Notes under the pieces: generated by a model
Databases searched by the model: none
The model's input: the letters and a program-made list of their open reading frames with translations, nothing else
What the model was told of the DNA's origin: nothing
Translations under genes and position numbers: made by a program
Part shown: positions 51,904 to 61,135 of the stretch, piece after piece
Position numbering within the stretch: the stretch's first letter is position 1
Layout: each line of letters begins with the position of its first letter
NCBI GenBank assembly: GCA_902579545.1
Contig: CACHHO010000002.1
Coordinates: 1 to 64,000 of the forward strand
DNA from: Rhodospirillaceae bacterium
GTDB lineage: Bacteria > Pseudomonadota > Alphaproteobacteria > TMED109
Direction of reading: 5' to 3'
Length of the DNA stretch: 64,000 bases

Positions 51904-53814
51904 ATGACAAAAAGTATGCTGATAGATGCTGCACACTTAGAAGAGACGAGAATTTTAGTTTTAGAAAACAATTCAATAGAGGATTTAGATTTTGAAAGTA
52001 GTACCAAAGAACAACTTAGAGGGAACATATATCTAGCTAAAGTATCAAGAGTTGAACCTTCTTTAAGGGCAGCATTCGTAGATTATGGAAATAATAGGCA
52101 TGGATTTCTACCTTTTAATGAAATACATCCCGATTATTTTCAAATACCTATTTCTGACAAAGAAAACCTTATAGCTAGTACAATATCTAGTAATTCAGAA
52201 AGTGTTGATAAAAGTAATATAAAAGAAGAAGAAGAGATCTCTTTTAACGAATCTAATAATCTTCGTCAAGCTAGTATAAGGCGAAGTAAACTTTATTCAA
52301 AATATAAAATACAAGAAGTAATTAAGAAAAGACAAATTTTGCTTATACAGGTTACTAAAGAAGAAAGAGGAAACAAAGGAGCAGCTATTACTACTTTTCT
52401 ATCATTAGCAGGAAGATATTGTGTTCTTATGCCAAACTCAGCAAATTCTGGAGGAATAAGTAAGAAAATAGTATTTAAAACTAGAAAGAAAATGAAGGAT
52501 ATCTTAAATCAATTAAATATTCCAGAGGAAATGTCGGTAATACTAAGAACAGCAGGCTCAGATAAATCAAAAACAGAGATTAAAAGAGACTACGATTACC
52601 TCTTTAAGTTATGGCAAAATATTAAAAACAAGACTTTAAAATCAATTGCTCCTATTTTAATACACGAAGAAAATCATATAATAAAAAGGGCTATTAGAGA
52701 TAACTTTACAAATGACTTAAAAGAAATAGTAATTGAAGGAGAAGAATCCTATAAATTAGGAAAGTCATTTATGAAAACTTTAATGCCTAGCAAATCCAAT
52801 CTTGTAAAAAAGCATAAGAATAACTTGCCCATATTTAATCACTATGAAATAGAAAAGGAGCTTGAGTTAATATTTAAGTCAGAAGTAAGCTTAGCATCTG
52901 GTGGATCTATAGTAATAAATCCTACAGAAGCTCTGGTTGCTATAGATGTAAACTCTGGAAGATCAACATTAGAGAGAGATATTGAGCCAACAGCCTTAAA
53001 GACCAATACTGAAGCAGCTAAAGAAATTGCAAGACAAATAAGACTAAGAGACTTAGGGGGATTAATAGTTATAGACTTTATAGATATGAATATAAGAAAA
53101 AATAATTACTTAGTAGAAAATACCTTGAAAAGTGCAGTAAAAAAAGATAGAGCTAGAATTCAAATTGGACGGATCTCTCCTTTTGGATTATTAGAAATGT
53201 CTAGGCAAAGGCTTAGACCAAGCCTGCAAGAAATAAACTATCAAATTTGTAATCATTGTGATGGTACTGGATTAATTAGGTCTACTGAGTCACAGTCTTT
53301 GCAGATAATAAGAAATATAGAATCACTTTATAAGACTTTAGACAAAAAATTAATTACTCTTAAAATTAGTCCCATTATGGCTCAATATATATTAAATAAT
53401 AAATATAATTTTTTTAAAGAAAAAAATACTAATAATAATATTATAAAAATCGACATAGATAATACTCTCATGGCAAATAAATTTATTATTTCTGCAGAAA
53501 AAAAATTCGATACAAATGAGGTTATAGACGAAACTTATAAAGAAGCGAAAGGTTCTAATAAAAAAGGTGTTAAAAAAAAGGTATTAAACAATAAAACTAA
53601 AAAAAAGGTTATAGAAAATAAAAATAATCATAAACCATTAAAAAAACAACTAATTAAAAAAGAAAAAAATTCTAAAAAGAAAAGTGAGTTAGTAAAAACA
53701 AAACCTATAAAAAGAAAAATAAAGAAAGTAAAAAAATCGGAAAGTTTAAGCGCCAATGATATTCAAAAATCAACAGAGCTAAAACAAGTTAAAACTGGTT
53801 GGTGGGATATATAA
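51904..53814 (+). CDS. rne: ribonuclease E/G
   Basis: This 636-residue endonuclease has the usual start MLIDAAHLEETRI, an S1 domain with GNIYLAKVSRVEPSLRAAFV, and the catalytic magnesium motifs AIDVNSGRST and VIDFIDM. The zinc link is CNHCDGTG. After the catalytic half comes a short Lys-rich tail of about 100 residues in place of the long degradosome scaffold, ending in TGWWDI. It processes rRNA, tRNA and mRNA. The catalytic domain looks complete. Confidence 0.93.
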   Translation: MTKSMLIDAAHLEETRILVLENNSIEDLDFESSTKEQLRGNIYLAKVSRVEPSLRAAFVDYGNNRHGFLPFNEIHPDYFQIPISDKENLIASTISSNSESVDKSNIKEEEEISFNESNNLRQASIRRSKLYSKYKIQEVIKKRQILLIQVTKEERGNKGAAITTFLSLAGRYCVLMPNSANSGGISKKIVFKTRKKMKDILNQLNIPEEMSVILRTAGSDKSKTEIKRDYDYLFKLWQNIKNKTLKSIAPILIHEENHIIKRAIRDNFTNDLKEIVIEGEESYKLGKSFMKTLMPSKSNLVKKHKNNLPIFNHYEIEKELELIFKSEVSLASGGSIVINPTEALVAIDVNSGRSTLERDIEPTALKTNTEAAKEIARQIRLRDLGGLIVIDFIDMNIRKNNYLVENTLKSAVKKDRARIQIGRISPFGLLEMSRQRLRPSLQEINYQICNHCDGTGLIRSTESQSLQIIRNIESLYKTLDKKLITLKISPIMAQYILNNKYNFFKEKNTNNNIIKIDIDNTLMANKFIISAEKKFDTNEVIDETYKEAKGSNKKGVKKKVLNNKTKKKVIENKNNHKPLKKQLIKKEKNSKKKSELVKTKPIKRKIKKVKKSESLSANDIQKSTELKQVKTGWWDI

Positions 53815-54957
53815 CTAAATCCATTTTTTTAACAGGAAGATAGCTTTCTTAAGTTCTTTTTTTTTACATGAGTAAGAGAGTCTAATAAAGCTTTTTCCTT
53901 TCTCTTCGTCAAAGTCTATTCCAGGAGCAACAGTTACTCCTATCTCTTCTACCATTTTTTTACAAAATATATACGAGTTCTTATGAAGTTTTGAAATATT
54001 TACGTAAATGTAAAATGCACCTTTTGGCATAACATAATTATTTAGACTCATTTCATTTAAGCCTTTTGAAAGTATTTTTCTATTATGCTTATAACCTAGT
54101 ATTATCTTATCAAAATACTTATAGTGATTAAATACTTGGCTAGCCAAACTCTGAGAAATACTGGATGGACTTAAATAAAAATTCATAGATATATTTCTTA
54201 TTTTTTCTATAAAGCTTTTATTACTTAATATCCATCCTAACCTAAATCCTGTCATTAAAAAATATTTAGAAAAACTATTAATTACAACTACATCACTATC
54301 ATAGTTATAAGCTGTTTTTAATTTTTTTTTAAAATAATCTATGCCATGATAAATTTCATCTGAAATAATTTTTATGCGTTTTATCTTACAAACTTCAATT
54401 ATTTTTTTAAACTCTTTATTTGGTATAGTAGTTCCGCATGGATTAGAAGGACTTGATATAATTATACCTTTTATATAATTTGGTAATTTCTCAACATGTT
54501 TTACATTAATTTGAAAGTTCTCATAAAAGTTAGTATTTATGAAATAAGGTTTAAGTCCTATAGCATTTATAATATTCTTATAGGCAGGATAACCAGGTTG
54601 AGTTATTGCAACTACAGAGCCAACATCAAATAAACTTATTAAGGACATGAATATACCAGCTGATGCGCCTCCTGTTACGGCAATATTGTCTATAGAAACA
54701 TTGATATTATATTTTTTTTTATAGTGTTCCTTTATTTTAGATCTTAATTCCTCAGTACCGATTGATTGAGTATAACCAAATTTTTTACTTTTTATTTCGC
54801 CTATTAAGTAATCCTTTAACTTTTTAGGCAAAGCTGCTGAGGGTTCACCCAAAGATAAATTGATAGCTTTTCCATTAGCTTTTTCATAATTCTGTCCTTT
54901 TTCAAATATATCAATTGCATAAAAGGGATTAATATTAGATCTTTGTGATGTTTTTAT
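53815..54957 (-). CDS. PLP-dependent aminotransferase (class I/II), probable ATA start
   Basis: This fold-type I aminotransferase has the PLP Lys in NSFSKYFLMTGFRLGW and SSPSNPCGT for cofactor binding. The first standard start is TTG at 54850-54852, in the middle of LSLGEPS, which would delete the conserved N-terminal part. The frame continues upstream with NPFYAIDIFEKGQNYEKANG, typical of this family, up to an ATA at 54955-54957. AGGAG stands seven bases before that ATA. The predicted 380-residue length is normal. No ATG, GTG or TTG fits. The amino-acid substrate cannot be told. Confidence 0.8.
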   Translation of the reverse strand: MKTSQRSNINPFYAIDIFEKGQNYEKANGKAINLSLGEPSAALPKKLKDYLIGEIKSKKFGYTQSIGTEELRSKIKEHYKKKYNINVSIDNIAVTGGASAGIFMSLISLFDVGSVVAITQPGYPAYKNIINAIGLKPYFINTNFYENFQINVKHVEKLPNYIKGIIISSPSNPCGTTIPNKEFKKIIEVCKIKRIKIISDEIYHGIDYFKKKLKTAYNYDSDVVVINSFSKYFLMTGFRLGWILSNKSFIEKIRNISMNFYLSPSSISQSLASQVFNHYKYFDKIILGYKHNRKILSKGLNEMSLNNYVMPKGAFYIYVNISKLHKNSYIFCKKMVEEIGVTVAPGIDFDEEKGKSFIRLSYSCKKKELKKAIFLLKKWI

Positions 54958-54964
54958 GTTATAT

Positions 54965-54969
54965 CTCCT
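54965..54969 (-). promoter_or_regulatory. Shine-Dalgarno site for an ATA-started aminotransferase
   Basis: AGGAG on the minus strand is followed by ATATAAC and then ATA. The spacing of seven matches the site of gap. It lies in the 24-base divergent gap before the M48 protease gene, so promoters of both genes must overlap coding DNA. Confidence 0.5.
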
Positions 54970-54981
54970 ATATATGTAATT

Positions 54982-56346
54982 ATGATAGCCTTTTTATATA
55001 AAAAATTTAAGAGATTATTTATTATCTTTATATTCTTTCTTATTTCATTCAGTAATATAGCATTGGCTAAATTTATAAGGGATACAGAAATTGAAAATAT
55101 AATCTATGGATGGGCTGATCCAATATTCACAGCAGCAGGAATTCCTAAAAACTCAATAAAAATTCACCTTGTTGCAGATAATAATATTAATGCATTTGTT
55201 ACTGACGGAAAAAATATGTTTATTAATACTGGATTAATAATAAAAGCAGGTAGTGCAAATGGTCTTATAGGAGTAATAGCCCATGAAGCTGGACATATAG
55301 CAGCAGGCCACATTGTAAATATCAAACAAACAGCTAGAGAACTTCAAGAAAATCAATTTATAACTAGTTTATTAGGGATGGGAATGTTAATATTGAGTAG
55401 TACGTCTGATAGCTTAAAGAAAGATAGAATTGATATAGCTCAAACTGTTTTATCTTTAGGTCCTTCAATTGCAACTAAAAGCTTTTTTTCTTACAGTAGA
55501 GGTAAAGAATACGTAGCGGACTCCTTAGCTATGGAATATCTTAAAAAAGTTAATAGGAATCCTGGTGCTCTTGGAATTATATTAAAAAAATTGTATGGAC
55601 AAGAGTTATTGTTATTAGAAAGGCAAGACCCTTTTCTAAGAACACACCCTTTATCTAGAGAGAGAATGCAAATTATAAAGCAAAAAACATCTTTATCTAA
55701 AGTAGTAGATAATAAATATGATCATATGGCATATCAAAGAATTAAGGCAAAACTAGAAGGTTTTTTAGAAAAACCAGGTAAAACTTTGCTTAACAACCAA
55801 GATAATTCTTTATATAGTCGTTATGCTAGAAGTATTGCTTATTATAGAGCTCCTATGCATAAAAAATCTTTAGTAGAACTAGATAAACTACTTTCGGATT
55901 ATCCCAAAGACCCCTATTTTTTAGAACTTAAGGGTCAAATTCTATCTGAAAATGGTTATATAAAAGAAGCTACAATGATGTATAAAAAAGCATTGAAAAT
56001 AATACCTAATTCTCCTTTGATTCAGTTGTCATTATCAAGTTTGTTATTGGAAGATGATAAAAATATAAAAAAAACAAAAGAAGCAAAAGTGCTTCTTGAT
56101 AAAGTTATTAAGAAAGAGCCAGATAATATATTAGCTTGGCATTTAAAAGGAGTGACCTATATGAGATTAGGATATAAAGTAAAAGCCAACCTAGCTGCAG
56201 CAGAAGAATTTTTAAGAAGAAGAGATTATGCCATTTCAAAAAATTTCGCAAATAAAGTATTGAATTCTACAAAAAAATTTAGTTCTGAAAATTTAAGAGC
56301 ATCTGATATACTAAAATTAATTAATCAAATTCAGGAAATAAGCTAG
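54982..56346 (+). CDS. M48 family metalloprotease with TPR repeats (BepA-like)
   Basis: This 454-residue periplasmic protease has a signal peptide (FIFFLISFSNIALA), the zinc site HEAGH at residues 101-105 with AAGH following, and the third-ligand Glu in GKEYVADSLAMEYL. The second half is made of TPR repeats. BepA/YfgC proteins of this design act on outer membrane proteins and LPS-assembly factors. The DsbA-like gene begins 1 base after its stop, so the two are one operon. Confidence 0.9.
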   Translation: MIAFLYKKFKRLFIIFIFFLISFSNIALAKFIRDTEIENIIYGWADPIFTAAGIPKNSIKIHLVADNNINAFVTDGKNMFINTGLIIKAGSANGLIGVIAHEAGHIAAGHIVNIKQTARELQENQFITSLLGMGMLILSSTSDSLKKDRIDIAQTVLSLGPSIATKSFFSYSRGKEYVADSLAMEYLKKVNRNPGALGIILKKLYGQELLLLERQDPFLRTHPLSRERMQIIKQKTSLSKVVDNKYDHMAYQRIKAKLEGFLEKPGKTLLNNQDNSLYSRYARSIAYYRAPMHKKSLVELDKLLSDYPKDPYFLELKGQILSENGYIKEATMMYKKALKIIPNSPLIQLSLSSLLLEDDKNIKKTKEAKVLLDKVIKKEPDNILAWHLKGVTYMRLGYKVKANLAAAEEFLRRRDYAISKNFANKVLNSTKKFSSENLRASDILKLINQIQEIS

Positions 56347-56347
56347 A

Positions 56348-57064
56348 ATGAAGATAGTAATTATAATAATTTATATTTTAATAAGTTCAATAAATACAAG
56401 TAAAGCTAGTGAAGAAGAGACTGATATAAATTTTTACAAGTTAATAGAACAATATATTCTTGATAATCCCGAAATAATAATAGAATCACTAGAAAAATAT
56501 TCTGAAAAAGAAAAAATTAAAAAGCAACAGGAATCAAAAAAAACTCTTTATAACTTCTATAATAATAAAAATTATAAAACATTACCTTCTATTGGCTCTG
56601 TTTCTAATGAATTAATTTTAATAGAATTCATAGATTATAATTGTGGTTATTGTAAAAAAACACTCACTACAATCACTAAACTAGTAAAAGAAGTTAGTAA
56701 TTTAAAAGTAGTTTTTGTTGACTTTCCAATTCTTACTGAATCATCTGAATTAGCAGCTCGTGCTTCTTTAGCAGCTAACAGACAAAAAGCTTACTTTAAA
56801 TATCATTCAGCATTATTAAAATATAACAAACCAATTACAGAAGAATTTTTAATTTCTACTGCTCAAAATTTAAATTTAAATTTAAAAGAATTTAAAAAAG
56901 ATATGAACTCAGAATCAGTATTGAAACAAATTAGAAATAACATTAAATTAGCAAACAGCTTACAAATTAGAGGAACTCCAACTTTTATAGTTGGTGAAAG
57001 TATTTTGCCAGGAGCTTATGATTATAAAAAGCTGAAGAATATAATTCTAAATAATAATCTATGA
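56348..57064 (+). CDS. DsbA-family thiol:disulfide oxidoreductase
   Basis: This 238-residue exported thioredoxin-fold protein has a signal segment, the redox pair CGYC (C99 and C102) after EFIDYN, and the cis-proline loop RGTPTFIVG near the end. It resembles the DsbA/ScsC group with a long N-terminal helical part (about residues 25-70). It forms or isomerises disulfides in periplasmic proteins. It is co-transcribed with the M48 protease. Whether it oxidises or reduces cannot be told from sequence. Confidence 0.88.
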   Translation: MKIVIIIIYILISSINTSKASEEETDINFYKLIEQYILDNPEIIIESLEKYSEKEKIKKQQESKKTLYNFYNNKNYKTLPSIGSVSNELILIEFIDYNCGYCKKTLTTITKLVKEVSNLKVVFVDFPILTESSELAARASLAANRQKAYFKYHSALLKYNKPITEEFLISTAQNLNLNLKEFKKDMNSESVLKQIRNNIKLANSLQIRGTPTFIVGESILPGAYDYKKLKNIILNNNL

Positions 57065-57074
57065 TATAATAATT

Positions 57075-57416
57075 ATGATAAATAGTTTAGGAACTTTAAT
57101 TTACTCATTCCTATGTGGAAAAAAAGTAGGAGTTGATAGTGTAGGTAACATTTTTTTTGTTCATAAAAAAAAAAGTAGAAAAAAATGGGTTTTATACAAG
57201 ACCAAGATTGACCCAACATTAATATCCGTAGAGTGGCAAACTTGGCTAACTGATAAGGAGTTTTCAGATGTGCCAGAAAAAAAAGATAAAAATTATAATT
57301 GGGAAAAACCAAGAAAGCCTAATCAGTCAGGAACAAAAGATGCCTATCATCCTAAACATAACAGTAGGGATACAAACAAAAAAAATAAAGAAACAATATG
57401 GGATCCTAACAAATGA
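57075..57416 (+). CDS. NADH:ubiquinone oxidoreductase subunit NDUFA12-like
   Basis: This 113-residue protein has the NDUFA12/B17.2 pattern: LGTLIYSFLCGKKVGVDSVGN, then KKWVLYKTKIDP, and VEWQTWL. It is an accessory subunit of complex I typical of alphaproteobacteria and mitochondria, which strongly supports the taxonomic placement. The C-terminal half is hydrophilic. Four bases overlap the next small gene. The main nuo operon is elsewhere. Confidence 0.88.
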   Translation: MINSLGTLIYSFLCGKKVGVDSVGNIFFVHKKKSRKKWVLYKTKIDPTLISVEWQTWLTDKEFSDVPEKKDKNYNWEKPRKPNQSGTKDAYHPKHNSRDTNKKNKETIWDPNK

Positions 57417-57640
57417 AAAAGAAAGAGTTATATCCAGAAGTATGGTATTCTAAAAAAAACACTAAATTATCATGTAAGGAAAAGATCTTGATCTTGAATA
57501 AAAATATTGAAGAATTGTATCATTTATCTTGTGAAGTTTATGATGAAGCCTTACTTATGGGTGTAGATAATAAACAAATTAAAGAGGTTTTAAAAAATAT
57601 TGTTGATAATTTAGAAAGCACACTTAAAAATGTTGATTAA
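57413..57640 (+). CDS. unrecognised 75-residue protein
   Basis: This hydrophilic 75-residue protein begins within the NDUFA12 stop region (ATGA overlap) and overlaps the DUF2155 gene by 11 bases. Its second half is helical with YHLSCEVYDEALLMG and ends KNVD. No family is recognised, and there is no signal peptide or metal motif. Tight packing on both sides argues that it is real. A role with complex I assembly would be speculation. Confidence 0.65.
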   Translation: MKKKELYPEVWYSKKNTKLSCKEKILILNKNIEELYHLSCEVYDEALLMGVDNKQIKEVLKNIVDNLESTLKNVD

Positions 57641-57977
57641 AATTATTCTTATTTTTTTTTTTTTTATTAAAACTAATTTATCCAATACCTTAGATTTAGC
57701 AGAGATTAGGGCTATAGATAGAACAACAGGTAGAAGCTATGTATTAAGCTTGCCCATTAATGAAGAAATTATTTTTTCTAATCTTGTGTTAAAAGTAAAA
57801 TATTGTTACAAAAATCCCATTGATAGAGAAATTGAAAATTATGCTTATATTCAAGTAACAGATAAATTACTTAACCAAAATATTTTTCAAGGCTGGATGT
57901 TTTCCTCATCTCCTAGTTTAAGTAGTTTAGAACACCCTATAAATGATATTTGGTTACTTGGATGTAAAAAAGAATAA
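57630..57977 (+). CDS. DUF2155 family secreted protein
   Basis: This 115-residue protein has a short signal peptide (IKIILIFFFFIKTNLSN) and a DUF2155 domain. The signature parts are LAEIRAIDRTTGRSYVL and the end GWMFSSSPSLSSLEHPINDIW, followed by LLGC. This family sits beside the NDUFA12 gene and aat in many alphaproteobacteria. Two cysteines may form a disulfide. Function is not established. It converges with aat. Confidence 0.85.
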   Translation: MLIKIILIFFFFIKTNLSNTLDLAEIRAIDRTTGRSYVLSLPINEEIIFSNLVLKVKYCYKNPIDREIENYAYIQVTDKLLNQNIFQGWMFSSSPSLSSLEHPINDIWLLGCKKE

Positions 57978-57978
57978 T

Positions 57979-58644
57979 TTAAATTATTTTATTTTTTAGG
58001 GGGTATAAACTATTGGGCAGAACACCCTCTGGAGAGATATTGAAAAAATCTGCTTTTTTATTGATATTTTTTTCTATTATACTCTTAAATTTCTTATTAG
58101 GTAATTCAATTGCACCAAATTGTTTAAGATGAGCATTGATAAACTGCGTATCTAATACAGAAAAGCCTCCCAACTTAAGCCTTTCAAACAAGTGTACTAA
58201 AGCTACCTTTGAAGCATTTGAAACAAAACTAAACATACTTTCTCCAAAAAATATACCTCCTAATTCTATACCATATAATCCTCCTACTAACTTTTTATTA
58301 TAATAACATTCAATCGAGTGCGCATATCCTTTATAATGAAGTTCTATATATAACTTTTTTATAGTATCATTAATCCAAGTATCTCTTCTAGTATTTGTTA
58401 TTTTTGCACAACTATCTATTACCTCTATAAATCTGCTATCTACGCTTATATCAAATACTTTAGTTTTTAAAAATTTTTTAAAACTTTTAGGTATTTTAAT
58501 TTGATCAAAAAAAAATACTCCTCTATTTTTAGGTTCTATCCAATAAATTTCATTACTTGAAAAAGTTTCTGCCATAGGAAACAACCCTTTCTTGTAGGCA
58601 TCTATAACTGATGCTATAGGTATATTATATTCAAAAGTAGACAA
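57979..58644 (-). CDS. aat: leucyl/phenylalanyl-tRNA-protein transferase
   Basis: Aat adds Leu or Phe to N-terminal Arg or Lys, marking proteins for ClpAP by the N-end rule. The 221-residue protein has AYKKGLFPMAE, IYWIEPKNRGVFF, then AHSIECYYNKKLVGGLYGIELGG and FFGESMFS, the standard signatures. It begins with TTG 1 base after the accC stop. accC and accB are upstream on the same strand, the usual order. Confidence 0.93.
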   Translation of the reverse strand: MSTFEYNIPIASVIDAYKKGLFPMAETFSSNEIYWIEPKNRGVFFFDQIKIPKSFKKFLKTKVFDISVDSRFIEVIDSCAKITNTRRDTWINDTIKKLYIELHYKGYAHSIECYYNKKLVGGLYGIELGGIFFGESMFSFVSNASKVALVHLFERLKLGGFSVLDTQFINAHLKQFGAIELPNKKFKSIIEKNINKKADFFNISPEGVLPNSLYPLKNKII

Positions 58645-58645
58645 T

Positions 58646-59983
58646 TTATTTTTTAAGAAAGCTTTCTAACCAATTAATATTAAATTCATAGTTACTAAAT
58701 GAAGAAGTTGAGATTATTTTTTCGTGTAAACTAGTGGTAGTTTCTATTCCTTCTACAACTAATTCTGCTAAAGATCTTTTCATTCTCTCTATAGCTTGCA
58801 ATCTAGTAGGAGCATGAACTATTAACTTTCCTATTAAACTGTCATAATAAGGCACAACTTCATACCCACTATATAAACAAGAGTCTACTCTAACACCATT
58901 ACCTCCTGGTGGATGATAAGTTAATACTTTTCCAGGACTAGGAACAAAGTTATTTGGATTTTCTGCATTTATTCTACACTCTATAGCATGACCTCTAAAT
59001 GTGATATCTTTCTGCTTAAAAGATAATTTTTTTCCACCTGCCGCCTTTATTTGTTCCGAAACGATATCAATACCTGTAATCATTTCGGTAACTGGATGTT
59101 CAACTTGTATTCTAGTATTCATTTCTATGAAATAAAATTTTTCATTTTCGTAGAGCATTTCAATAGTACCTGCTCCCCTATATTTAATTTCTTTCATAGC
59201 CTTTATTATAATTTTTATTACTTTTTCTTTTTCATTCTGATTGATATCAAATGCTGGAGCCTCTTCAATAAGCTTTTGATGTCTTCTTTGAATAGAACAA
59301 TCTCTTTCTCCAAGATGTATAACATTTTGATAGTTATCAGCAAATATTTGAAATTCAATATGTTTGGGATTCTGTAAAAACTTTTCTACATAAATTTCAT
59401 CGTTTCCAAAATTTGCTTTGGCTTCAGATTTAGTTAAATTATAAGCATTTTCTAAATCAGATTTATTTTTAACTACTTGCATTCCTTTTCCTCCACCTCC
59501 TGCAGCAGCTTTAATAATTAATGGAAAACCAATATTTTCAGAATTTTTTTTTAAATCACTTAAGCTTTTTATTGGACCATCTGAGCCTGGAACCAGAGGA
59601 ATTCCTGTTTTATTAATAATATTTCTAGCAGATACTTTATCACCCATAATTTTAATGTGCTCAGACTTAGGGCCAATAAAAGCAATGTTGTGTTCTTCTA
59701 ATATTCTTGCAAATTTAAAGTTTTCTGATAGAAATCCATATCCAGGATGAATAGCTTCTGCTCCAGTTATTTCTGTGGCAGTTAATATAGCAGGTATATT
59801 TAGATAACTCTCTGAAGATTTAGAGTCTCCTACACATATGCTTTCATCAGCCATTTTTACATGCATAGAATTAACATCAGCAACTGAATGTATTGCAACT
59901 GTTTTTATACCTAATTCTTTACACGACCTAATAATTCTTACAGCAATTTCTCCTCTATTGGCTATCAAGACTTTTTTAAACAT
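58646..59983 (-). CDS. accC: acetyl-CoA carboxylase biotin carboxylase subunit
   Basis: AccC carboxylates biotin on AccB with ATP and bicarbonate. The ATP-grasp protein has KKVLIANRGEIAVRI at the start, IIKAAAGGGGKGMQVV, the HLGERDCSIQRRHQKLIEEAPA segment and EMNTRIQVEHPVTE. The ATG at 59983 is chosen; an in-frame TTG 9 bases earlier overlaps accB. Product length is 445 residues. It forms an accB-accC pair for fatty-acid synthesis. Confidence 0.96.
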   Translation of the reverse strand: MFKKVLIANRGEIAVRIIRSCKELGIKTVAIHSVADVNSMHVKMADESICVGDSKSSESYLNIPAILTATEITGAEAIHPGYGFLSENFKFARILEEHNIAFIGPKSEHIKIMGDKVSARNIINKTGIPLVPGSDGPIKSLSDLKKNSENIGFPLIIKAAAGGGGKGMQVVKNKSDLENAYNLTKSEAKANFGNDEIYVEKFLQNPKHIEFQIFADNYQNVIHLGERDCSIQRRHQKLIEEAPAFDINQNEKEKVIKIIIKAMKEIKYRGAGTIEMLYENEKFYFIEMNTRIQVEHPVTEMITGIDIVSEQIKAAGGKKLSFKQKDITFRGHAIECRINAENPNNFVPSPGKVLTYHPPGGNGVRVDSCLYSGYEVVPYYDSLIGKLIVHAPTRLQAIERMKRSLAELVVEGIETTTSLHEKIISTSSFSNYEFNINWLESFLKK

Positions 59984-59984
59984 T

Positions 59985-60437
59985 TTATTCAATTATTACT
60001 AGATCTTGATTGAATTCTACTGGCAATCCATTTTCTACTAAAATTTTCTTTACAGTGCCCGCTCTATCGCTTTTTACTTGATTCATGGTTTTCATTGCTT
60101 CAATAATGAAAAGAACATCACCAACCTTTACTTTTGTTCCTATCTTTATAAACTTTTCTGCTTTAGGAGAAGGCGCATGATATAAGGTTCCCAACATAGG
60201 AGCTTTAACACTATTATCTATATTTAGCTTAGAACTTTTTTTATCAGTGTCTTGCTTGTTATCTTTTTTCTGATTTATTGATTGACTAACATCAGTAATC
60301 TTTTCTACACTTATACTTTCTTTTGCAATTTTAATACTTTTCCTACCGTCCTTAACCTCAATTTGTGTCAAATTATTTTTTTTTAGTAGAGTAACGAGTT
60401 GCTCAATAGCATCTTTATCTATATTAATTTTAAACAT
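59985..60437 (-). CDS. accB: biotin carboxyl carrier protein
   Basis: This 150-residue carrier has the biotinylated Lys in EAMKTM (K116). An N-terminal helical part and a Lys/Asp-rich linker (about 50-75) precede the biotinyl domain, which begins at [13 protein letters not shown]. AccB carries CO2 from AccC to the carboxyltransferase. aroQ lies 19 bases upstream on the same strand. Confidence 0.95.
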   Translation of the reverse strand: MFKINIDKDAIEQLVTLLKKNNLTQIEVKDGRKSIKIAKESISVEKITDVSQSINQKKDNKQDTDKKSSKLNIDNSVKAPMLGTLYHAPSPKAEKFIKIGTKVKVGDVLFIIEAMKTMNQVKSDRAGTVKKILVENGLPVEFNQDLVIIE

Positions 60438-60456
60438 AATCTTCCTTTACATAAAT

Positions 60457-60891
60457 TTAATTAAGTGCAATTGCATCTAATGCTATCTCATAACCTTTAT
60501 AGCCTAGCCCACATATAACACCATTACTTATTTCTGATATATATGATTTTCTTCTATATATTTCTCTATTATAAATATTACTTATATGAACCTCATATAT
60601 CAAGCCTTCAAATGCTCTCAAACTATCAAGTATTGCCACAGAGGTATGTGTGTACCCAGCTGCATTTATTATTATCGCATCTTTAATATTCATTGATTTT
60701 TGGATTTTTTCTATAATTTTTCCTTCTTCGTTACTTTGGAAAAAACTAACATTGCAATTAATTTTTTTTCCATAGACTTTGAGTCTTTTATTCAGTTCTT
60801 CTAAACTAATATTGCCATAAATACTTTTTTCTCTATTTCCTAGCAAATTTATATTAGGACCATTAATGATTAATATTTTTTTTTTACTCAT
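60457..60891 (-). CDS. aroQ: 3-dehydroquinate dehydratase, type II
   Basis: This 144-residue type II dehydroquinase has INGPNINLLGNREKSIYG with the catalytic Arg and Tyr, QSNEEGKII, NAAGYTHTSVA and EVHISNIYNREIYRRKS. It makes 3-dehydroshikimate in the pathway finished by aroC at 13.8 kb. The aroQ-accB-accC-aat order is conserved in alphaproteobacteria. A short divergent gap separates it from thiS. Confidence 0.95.
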   Translation of the reverse strand: MSKKKILIINGPNINLLGNREKSIYGNISLEELNKRLKVYGKKINCNVSFFQSNEEGKIIEKIQKSMNIKDAIIINAAGYTHTSVAILDSLRAFEGLIYEVHISNIYNREIYRRKSYISEISNGVICGLGYKGYEIALDAIALN

Positions 60892-60919
60892 AATTAAATT
60901 TTTTTATATAATAATTATA

Positions 60920-61135
60920 ATGAAAAATAAAAAAATAGAAATTTATATTAATGGTGAAAAAAAACTAGTAAATAATAATAATAGCTTAGAAGATATATTG
61001 AAAGCTTTTAATGTAAATGAGAAGTTTATAGCAATAGAAGTGAATAAAGAGATTATTCCTAAATCACTTTATAGTAATAAAGTCATTTTAAATAATGATC
61101 GTATTGAAATAGTTGAATTTATAGGAGGAGGTTAA
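60920..61135 (+). CDS. thiS: sulfur carrier protein ThiS
   Basis: This 71-residue ubiquitin-like protein ends in the diagnostic FIGGG, whose C-terminal Gly is thiocarboxylated to deliver sulfur to the thiazole. I start at ATG 60920; an in-frame start 54 bases earlier would lie inside aroQ on the other strand and add a T-rich nonsense-like segment. thiG starts right after the stop. No activating ThiF is visible here. Confidence 0.88.
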   Translation: MKNKKIEIYINGEKKLVNNNNSLEDILKAFNVNEKFIAIEVNKEIIPKSLYSNKVILNNDRIEIVEFIGGG

